From NCBI GenBank assembly GCA_036278935.1, contig DASUKA010000043.1, positions 1 through 11,448 on the forward strand: a stretch of DNA of 11,448 nucleotides, read 5' to 3'. Source of the DNA: DASSNR01 sp036278935. GTDB taxonomy: Bacteria > Gemmatimonadota > Gemmatimonadetes > Gemmatimonadales > Gemmatimonadaceae. Position numbers and translations under genes: made by a program. The notes below the pieces were generated by a model that was given only the letters and a program-made list of their open reading frames with translations, had not been told where the DNA came from and did not search any database. Below, piece after piece: positions 7,416 to 11,448 of the stretch (the stretch's first letter is position 1; the number at the start of each line of letters is the position of its first letter).

Positions 7416-7446
7416 GCGGCCACCGGAGCACTGCTCCAGTGGCCGC
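7416..7446 (-). terminator. Hairpin with minus-strand T-tract (bidirectional position)
   Basis: Arms GCGGCCAC (7416-7423) and GTGGCCGC (7439-7446) enclose a second stem GGAG/CTCC with a 5-base loop, with one C-A mismatch between the two. On the minus strand the hairpin is followed by TCTCTTTTAC, a fair U-tract; on the plus strand it is followed by CGCCCCTTG, which is not. It can thus serve as an end for the dsbA-like gene (stop at 7360), but the T-tract points to transcription arriving on the minus strand from about 7600. Confidence 0.7.
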
Positions 7447-7457
7447 CGCCCCTTGTA

Positions 7458-7537
7458 GCCGGCTCGTGGCGGACGCCAGGAACCGGTCCCGGTTACCGGG
7501 TGGCGATCAGGCGACCGCTTGCCCAGGACGAGCCGGC
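7458..7537 (-). ncRNA. Candidate structured RNA over the small open frame
   Basis: An exact 10-bp inverted repeat, GCCGGCTCGT at 7458-7467 and ACGAGCCGGC at 7528-7537, would close a 60-base multi-stem domain. Inside are two overlapping, mutually exclusive hairpins: AACCGG/CCGGTT (7481-7494) and CCCGGT/ACCGGG (7488-7500); the stop codon of the small frame (7493-7495) lies in both. It matches no RNA family I recognise. Strand is taken as minus because of the T-tract terminator and the Shine-Dalgarno sequence. Confidence 0.4.
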
Positions 7538-7558
7538 CGTGGGACTGGAACTAGACAA
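7493..7558 (-). CDS. Candidate small protein or leader peptide, 21 residues
   Basis: Not a recognised gene. A TTG start at 7558 lies 7 bases after the core AGGAGG of an exceptionally long Shine-Dalgarno sequence and opens a 21-codon frame ending in TAA. The peptide is Ser-rich, with the core SSSSPTAGSSWASG and a basic end RLIATR; it has no membrane segment or export signal. The frame is also open upstream to an ATG at 7600, giving 35 residues (MFRPLLNPEQGGDPL in front), but that start has no ribosome site and would put the Shine-Dalgarno inside the gene. Upstream on the minus strand TTGCCA and TACCCT are 17 bases apart (about 7645 to 7617), a possible promoter. A T-tract hairpin lies downstream. 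It overlaps a structured RNA, so it may be a regulatory leader rather than a functional peptide. Confidence 0.45.
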   Translation of the reverse strand: MSSSSPTAGSSWASGRLIATR

Positions 7559-7559
7559 T

Positions 7560-7572
7560 GGATCACCTCCTT
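7560..7572 (-). promoter_or_regulatory. Extended Shine-Dalgarno, 13 bases complementary to the 16S 3' end
   Basis: On the minus strand the sequence is AAGGAGGTGATCC, the exact complement of GGATCACCTCCTT, the near-universal 3' end of bacterial 16S rRNA. Other genes in the window have only 4-6 matching bases or none. It stands directly before the 21-codon frame starting at 7558. Confidence 0.65.
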
Positions 7573-7694
7573 GTTCAGGGTTCAACAATGGGCGGAACAT
7601 GTCGCGCCAGGCGCAACACGTTCTAGGGTAACGTCCCGCACCCCCGTTGGCAACCGCTGGTGAGGCACACGCTCTGTCGCTACACTCCCGTACC

Positions 7695-8981
7695 GTGCAT
7701 CCCCTCCTCCGGCTGGCCTACGAGGGCGCCGCGCGCGCGGCGAATGTCGCGGCCAGAACCGCTCCGGCCGGCGACGCGAAGGTGCTCCGCGCGCTGCGTG
7801 CACGGCGGGGGCTGGTAGCTCGCTATCAAGCGTGGGCAGCGGCCTCGCGCGATCCCGCTCGAGCGCTCGTCTGGATCCACGCCCCATCCGTGGGCGAAGG
7901 GTTGCAGGCCCGCCCAGTCGTGGAGCGCCTACGCGCGAGCCACCCCTACCTGCAACTCGCCTACACTTTCTTCTCGCCGAGCGCCGAGCGGTTTGCGCGT
8001 GCCCTGGGGGCGGATTTCTGCGAGTACCTGCCCTTCGACAGCAGGGCGGACGTTCGTACGGCACTAGCAGCGCTCCGCCCGACGGCACTCGTCTTCAGCA
8101 AACTGGACGTCTGGCCCAGCCTGGCTGCCGAGGCGGCCCGACGCGGCGTGCGGCTCGGTCTCATCAGCGCCACGCTCGCCCGCGAATCTGGTCGCCGGGG
8201 CGCGCTGGCGGCCGCACTGCTGCGCGATGCCTACGCGAGCCTCGACGCCGTGGGGGCCATCGACTCCCGCGACCAGGCGCGACTCGTGGCGCTCGGCGTG
8301 CAGCCGGGGGCCATCAGCGTGACCGGCGATACCCGCTACGACCAGGTGTGGGCACGCGCGCGGGCCGCCGATCGGGACGGCGCGCTCCTGGCGCCGCTCG
8401 CCTCGGATCGCCCCACGCTCGTGGCCGGCTCTACCTGGCCCGCCGATGAGCGCGTGCTCCTTCCCGCCTGGCTGGCGCTCCGGCGCACGTGCCCGCGTGC
8501 GCGCCTGATCATCGCGCCACACGAGCCAAGCCCTGCGCACCTGACGCCGATCGAGCGCTGGAGCGCTGCCGCCAGCTTGCGTGGCGCACGGCTGGGTGCC
8601 GCGGCGGACTGGCAGGACGTGGATGTCATCGTGGTGGATCGCGTGGGCGTCCTTGGCGAGCTGTATGCCCTGGCCGATGTGGCGTTCGTGGGCGGCGGGT
8701 TCCACCGCGCCGGATTGCACTCCGTCCTCGAACCGGCGGCATTCGGTGCGCCCGTGCTCTTCGGGCCGCGCTTCGGCGCGAGCCGCGACGCGCGCCTCCT
8801 GGTGAGCCAGGGGGGCGGAGCAGCTGTAACGTCGGCACGCGAGCTTGGCGAGCGTCTCACCCGGTGGATGATGGACGCGTCCGCGCAGGAGCAGGCCGGA
8901 ACCGCCGCGCGGATGCTGGTACAGCAGGGACTGGGCGCCGCGGACCGCTCAGTCGCGCTGGTCGAGCGGCTCCTCGCGTGA
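7695..8981 (+). CDS. waaA: 3-deoxy-D-manno-octulosonic-acid (Kdo) transferase
   Basis: A 428-residue GT30-family glycosyltransferase that moves Kdo from CMP-Kdo onto the lipid A precursor, at the inner face of the cytoplasmic membrane. Landmarks, numbered from the GTG start: WIHAPSVGEG (60-69; the Glu of SVGE is the family's catalytic base), SKLDVWP (135-141, family usually ETEIWP), SATLARES, TGDTRYDQV (family GNxKFD), AGSTWPADE (family ATSTREGEE), IIAPHEP (family PRHPER), GELYALADVAFVGGGF and HSVLEPAAFGAPVLFGP. The frame is open upstream to a TTG at 7647, but the GTG at 7695 gives MHPLLRLAYEGAAR, close to the usual WaaA start, and a normal length; neither has a good ribosome site. It implies a lipid A-bearing outer membrane. 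The 3' end overlaps the convergent c-di-GMP gene by 33 bp. Confidence 0.9.
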   Translation: MHPLLRLAYEGAARAANVAARTAPAGDAKVLRALRARRGLVARYQAWAAASRDPARALVWIHAPSVGEGLQARPVVERLRASHPYLQLAYTFFSPSAERFARALGADFCEYLPFDSRADVRTALAALRPTALVFSKLDVWPSLAAEAARRGVRLGLISATLARESGRRGALAAALLRDAYASLDAVGAIDSRDQARLVALGVQPGAISVTGDTRYDQVWARARAADRDGALLAPLASDRPTLVAGSTWPADERVLLPAWLALRRTCPRARLIIAPHEPSPAHLTPIERWSAAASLRGARLGAAADWQDVDVIVVDRVGVLGELYALADVAFVGGGFHRAGLHSVLEPAAFGAPVLFGPRFGASRDARLLVSQGGGAAVTSARELGERLTRWMMDASAQEQAGTAARMLVQQGLGAADRSVALVERLLA

Positions 8982-10664
8982 GCGTTGAGGCCTGTCAGGC
9001 GCGTGGTCCGTGGCGCCGGGAGCGCCGGGCTGCTCCGGCGGGCTGTCCGCCAGCCCGGGGTGCGTGGTGCGCTCCGGGCGATTGAACAGGAAGCCCTGCA
9101 CGAGCGGTACGCCGAGGCGTTTGACGGTCTCCAACTCTTCAGGGCGCTCGATCCCCTCCGCAATGACCATGGCCCCCTGCTCGGTCGCGAAGCCGACCAG
9201 CGTTTCCACCAGGTTCTGCTTGATGAAGTTGGTGTCGATCGAGTTGATGAGCGAGATGTCGAGCTTGATGAAATCGGGCTCGAGATTCGCGATGGAGCCG
9301 AGCCCCGCGTACCCCCGGCCGGCGTCGTCCACGGCGAAGCGGTAGCCGCGTTCGCGGAAGGTGCGCAGCATCTCCCGGAACTTCGGGTAGTTGGTGATCG
9401 CGGTGCGCTCGGTGATCTCGATGACCACCCGCTGCGGGTCTACCGAGTCCAGCTCGAAGGCGGGGTCGGTGAAGTCGTGCGGGTCGGCGTTGACGAAGAG
9501 CAGCTGGTCGCCGCGCAGCCGGCCGCGCATCCCTTCCAGCGCGCGGCTCCGGCATAGCCGACCGAGCTCCCAGAGGAGGTCGGCCTCCGCGGCCACATCG
9601 AACATCACTTCCGGGCTCCGCAGGCTGCGCAGCACACCGCGCGCGAGCGCCTCGTAGCCGAAGATCGCGCCCGTGTCCGCACGCAGGATGGGATGGTAAT
9701 CGATGTAGACGCTCCGCTCGTGCAGCACCTGCTTCAGGTCCGCCACGCGGCGTGCCCGCTCGCGCTGCTCCACGCTCCGCGCCGCGTTCGCCGCGTCGCG
9801 CACGCCTCGATAGATCACTCGCTCCAGACGGAGCTTCGGGGTGTCGTACACCTGCGCGTGCCCGACGTACATGTCGAAGAGCTCCGCGATGTCCTCGCCG
9901 TGGACTGCTTGCAGCCGCGAGCGCACCTGGTGCTGCAGCCGTGCGGCGCCGGCCACGATGTTGCCGGCGGCGGCCGGCCCCTCCTCCCGCGGCGGCACGT
10001 GAAAGACGATGATGTCATCATCGTGGATGAAGCTGGTCATCGTCCGCACGGGGTGAAAGGCGCTCGAATCGAAGAACTCGCGCACCGCTGCCATCGTCGT
10101 TTCCAGCACGCCGTCCAGCTTCTCCCATCCGTAGATCTCTTCGATCTTGCCGGAGCGGACGAACTCGAGGTAGAAGATGGCCAGCTCGCCACGCTCCCGG
10201 ATCAGCGAGCGCATGCGCTCGATCATCAGGGGCAGCGCGGCCGCGCCGGTGAGCGGATCGTAGAGCATCTCCTCGTACGCCACCTTCTCTACACGCTCGG
10301 CCAGCTCCGCGCCGCTCACCGCCATGCGGCTCAGCGCGGAACGCACGCGCGAGGCGATCTCTTCAGGCGTCGCGGGCGGGGTATACCACTCCTCGATGCG
10401 CAGCGCCACGGCCCGACGCCGCGCGGTCTCGTCGCCGCACGCCAGGAGCACGGGAATGTGGCGGAGCCGCGAGCGCTCCACCGCCGCACGCAGGAGCGTG
10501 GGATCCGTGGTGGACAGCAGAACGGCGCGCACATCGGGCAGGAGATCGATGGCCTCGAGGATGTCATCGGGTCCCCGCACCGTGGAGCGCCACGACGGCA
10601 GCAGCGCGGCCGCCGCGATGACCACCGGATCGAGACCGTCGGTGAGCAGAACCGCTGGATTCAC
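8949..10664 (-). CDS. EAL-domain c-di-GMP phosphodiesterase with degenerate GGDEF and receiver-like N-terminus
   Basis: A 571-residue signalling protein. Residues 1-112 look like a receiver fold (LLTDGLD, IPVLLACGDE) but lack the acidic pocket and phosphoacceptor Asp. Residues 130-290 are a GGDEF-type domain keeping DPLTG (136-140), but the GGDEF motif position reads HDDDI, so it is unlikely to make c-di-GMP. Residues 305-530 are an EAL domain with EALAR (338-342), Asn392, Glu416 (EITER), Asp446-Asp447 (VDDAGRGYAGL), Lys467, Glu503 (AEGIE) and Gln523 (VQGF), the full set expected for hydrolysis of c-di-GMP. A charged Pro-rich tail of about 40 residues ends it. No membrane segment, so cytosolic. 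GTG start 28 bp after the response regulator stop suggests one operon; no Shine-Dalgarno is visible. The tail coding overlaps the waaA 3' end. Confidence 0.92.
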   Translation of the reverse strand: MNPAVLLTDGLDPVVIAAAALLPSWRSTVRGPDDILEAIDLLPDVRAVLLSTTDPTLLRAAVERSRLRHIPVLLACGDETARRRAVALRIEEWYTPPATPEEIASRVRSALSRMAVSGAELAERVEKVAYEEMLYDPLTGAAALPLMIERMRSLIRERGELAIFYLEFVRSGKIEEIYGWEKLDGVLETTMAAVREFFDSSAFHPVRTMTSFIHDDDIIVFHVPPREEGPAAAGNIVAGAARLQHQVRSRLQAVHGEDIAELFDMYVGHAQVYDTPKLRLERVIYRGVRDAANAARSVEQRERARRVADLKQVLHERSVYIDYHPILRADTGAIFGYEALARGVLRSLRSPEVMFDVAAEADLLWELGRLCRSRALEGMRGRLRGDQLLFVNADPHDFTDPAFELDSVDPQRVVIEITERTAITNYPKFREMLRTFRERGYRFAVDDAGRGYAGLGSIANLEPDFIKLDISLINSIDTNFIKQNLVETLVGFATEQGAMVIAEGIERPEELETVKRLGVPLVQGFLFNRPERTTHPGLADSPPEQPGAPGATDHAPDRPQRSREEPLDQRD

Positions 10665-10692
10665 GCGGACCCGCGCGGTGCCAGAGGGCGCA

Positions 10693-11091
10693 TCAGGACG
10701 CGCGCTCGATGAGCGCGAGGTTGCGCTCCACGCGCGCCGCGAGCTCCACGAGGCTCAGCGGCTTGGTGACGAAGTCATCGGCACCGGTGGTGAGCGCGGC
10801 CTGTTTGTCGTCCCATGCTGTGCGCGCCGTCAGCATCATGATGCGGACCTTCCGCCCATGCTGGGGATGCTGCTTCATGATGCGGCACACATCCCACCCG
10901 CTCCGTCCCGGCATCATCACGTCGAGCAGGACGAGCGCGGGCCGCACGCGCTCGAAGACCTCCAGCGCCTCGTCGCCATTGTAGGCGACGAACACGCGAT
11001 ACCCGCGCGCCTCCAGCAGATGCCGGACGATCTCCGTGCTGTCGTGGTTGTCGTCGACGACAAGGATGGGCAGAGCATGCTCTGTATTCAT
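10693..11091 (-). CDS. Single-domain response regulator (CheY-like)
   Basis: A 132-residue stand-alone receiver domain. Acidic pair Asp13-Asp14 in PILVVDDNHDS, phosphoacceptor Asp57 in LVLLDVMMPGRSGWDV, Thr88 in IMMLTA and Lys110 in FVTKPLS form a complete phosphorylation site; there is no output domain. It would be phosphorylated by a histidine kinase (none in the window) and act by protein contact. The following gene encodes an EAL protein whose own receiver-like domain is dead, so this regulator is a good candidate to control it. Start at the ATG 11091, which begins right before the first beta strand; a TTG at 11127 is in frame but adds no family sequence. No clear Shine-Dalgarno at either. 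Confidence 0.93.
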   Translation of the reverse strand: MNTEHALPILVVDDNHDSTEIVRHLLEARGYRVFVAYNGDEALEVFERVRPALVLLDVMMPGRSGWDVCRIMKQHPQHGRKVRIMMLTARTAWDDKQAALTTGADDFVTKPLSLVELAARVERNLALIERAS

Positions 11092-11142
11092 GGACCGCGC
11101 ATGGCTGTAGACCAGCGTATGGGGCAAGATGCGGACCCGAAA

Positions 11143-11306
11143 GGCGAGAGAGGAGAAAGGAGAGAAGCGGGACTGGGAGGCAGTGAGTCAGTGAGTCAGT
11201 GGGTCAGTGGGTCAGAAACGGCTCGAACGCGCACAGCTCGTCCCGCCGGGGCCGTTCCTGACCGACTGACTCACCCTCTCGCCTCTCTCCTTTCTCCTCT
11301 CCCGCC
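11143..11306. repeat. Two-module inverted repeat with octamer tandem array
   Basis: Outer module: 11143-11169 (purine-rich) pairs with 11280-11306, 25 of 27 bases, including 18 exact in a row. Inner module: 11199-11221 pairs with 11252-11274, 20 of 23 without gaps. The left inner arm is a tandem array of four octamers, CAGTGAGT twice then CAGTGGGT twice (11181-11212), while the right arm has fewer copies. The 30-base core is GC-rich. It fills the gap between the outer-membrane gene stop (11326) and the response regulator start (11091), and may act as a terminator or RNA processing site. Nothing else is recognisable in 11092-11142. Confidence 0.85.
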
Positions 11307-11325
11307 ACTCGCCTCTCGCCTCCCG

Positions 11326-11448
11326 CTACCGCAGTCCCGGCGGCCGATAGGCGAGCGCCAGGCCGAATCCGGTGTTGTCGCCGCTGAAGGTGTTGCCGCC
11401 GGCGACCAGGATGCTGGCGCGCAGTGAGAGCTGCGGTGTGAGCTCGAG
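11326..11448 (-). CDS. C-terminal end of a probable outer-membrane beta-barrel protein (runs off right edge)
   Basis: A 41-codon frame, open to the window edge and ending in TAG. The 40 residues include QLSLRASILVAGGNTF, then GFGLALAYRPPGLR. The alternation of small/polar and hydrophobic residues resembles the last two strands of an outer-membrane barrel, although the C-terminus lacks the usual final Phe. Codon use is strongly GC-ending like the neighbours, which supports real coding. Family cannot be assigned from this piece. Confidence 0.6.
   Translation of the reverse strand, partial: LELTPQLSLRASILVAGGNTFSGDNTGFGLALAYRPPGLR

Noticed and set aside
7546..7575. A stray copy of the 16S rRNA 3' end on the plus strand
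   Set aside because: TGGATCACCTCCTT matches the 16S end, but the helix-45 sequence that must precede it is absent; the reading as a minus-strand ribosome site before an open frame fits better.
7439..7663. A 74-codon plus-strand frame between the dsbA-like gene and waaA
   Set aside because: It starts inside the hairpin, has no ribosome site, and its composition is that of an antisense shadow of the small minus-strand unit.
9693..10712. A 339-codon plus-strand frame
   Set aside because: It is antisense to the EAL protein gene, His/Arg-rich, and without motifs.
1..11448. Window ends at TCGAG and CTCGAG, suggesting a cloned XhoI fragment
   Set aside because: At least four further CTCGAG sites lie inside (about 2405, 5264, 5672 and 7858), so the window is not a complete digest product; the hexamer is common in this GC-rich DNA.

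Overview
The window looks like chromosomal DNA of a high-GC Gram-negative bacterium, most likely a member of the Gemmatimonadota. The reasons are a SusC/SusD-type nutrient uptake pair in high-GC DNA (these pairs are classic for Bacteroidota, which are usually AT-richer), a Kdo transferase that implies a lipid A-based outer membrane, several lipoproteins, and G-rich heptamer/octamer repeat spacers between genes. The phylum assignment is inference; no rRNA or other marker gene is present.

Layout: positions 1-3745 (minus strand) hold a susC-like TonB-dependent receptor followed 14 bp later by the 5' part of a SusD/RagB lipoprotein gene that runs off the left edge. Positions 3746-4146 hold the susC upstream region and a perfect 21-bp hairpin behind lemA. 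Positions 4147-6481 (minus) hold a probable operon: TPM-domain membrane protein, a nucleotidyltransferase-fold protein with one altered metal-ligand position, and a LemA-family lipoprotein. Between the last two genes lies a heptamer-based inverted repeat. A divergent promoter region (6482-6661) separates this operon from a plus-strand DsbA-like lipoprotein gene (6662-7360).

Positions 7361-7694 look like a simple gap but carry a striking minus-strand unit: a Shine-Dalgarno sequence complementary to 13 bases of the 16S 3' end, a 21-codon (or 35-codon) open frame, overlapping alternative hairpins at its stop codon, and a hairpin followed by a T-tract. This is the best candidate for an undescribed small gene or structured regulatory RNA here. 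The plus-strand waaA/kdtA gene (7695-8981) follows; its 3' end overlaps by 33 bp the 3' end of a convergent c-di-GMP gene.

Positions 8949-11091 (minus) hold a two-gene signalling unit: a single-domain CheY-like response regulator and then a protein with a receiver-like N-terminus lacking the acidic pocket, a degenerate GGDEF domain and an EAL domain with an apparently complete catalytic set. Positions 11092-11325 carry a large inverted repeat built of purine-rich tracts and octamer tandem repeats, organised like the one at 4820-4905. The right edge holds the last 40 codons of an outer-membrane beta-barrel-like gene.

Functionally the window is mostly cell-envelope biology (uptake receptor, lipoproteins, disulfide formation, Kdo transfer, LemA/TPM membrane proteins) plus one second-messenger switch. 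No CRISPR array, tRNA, rRNA, transposase or phage gene was seen.
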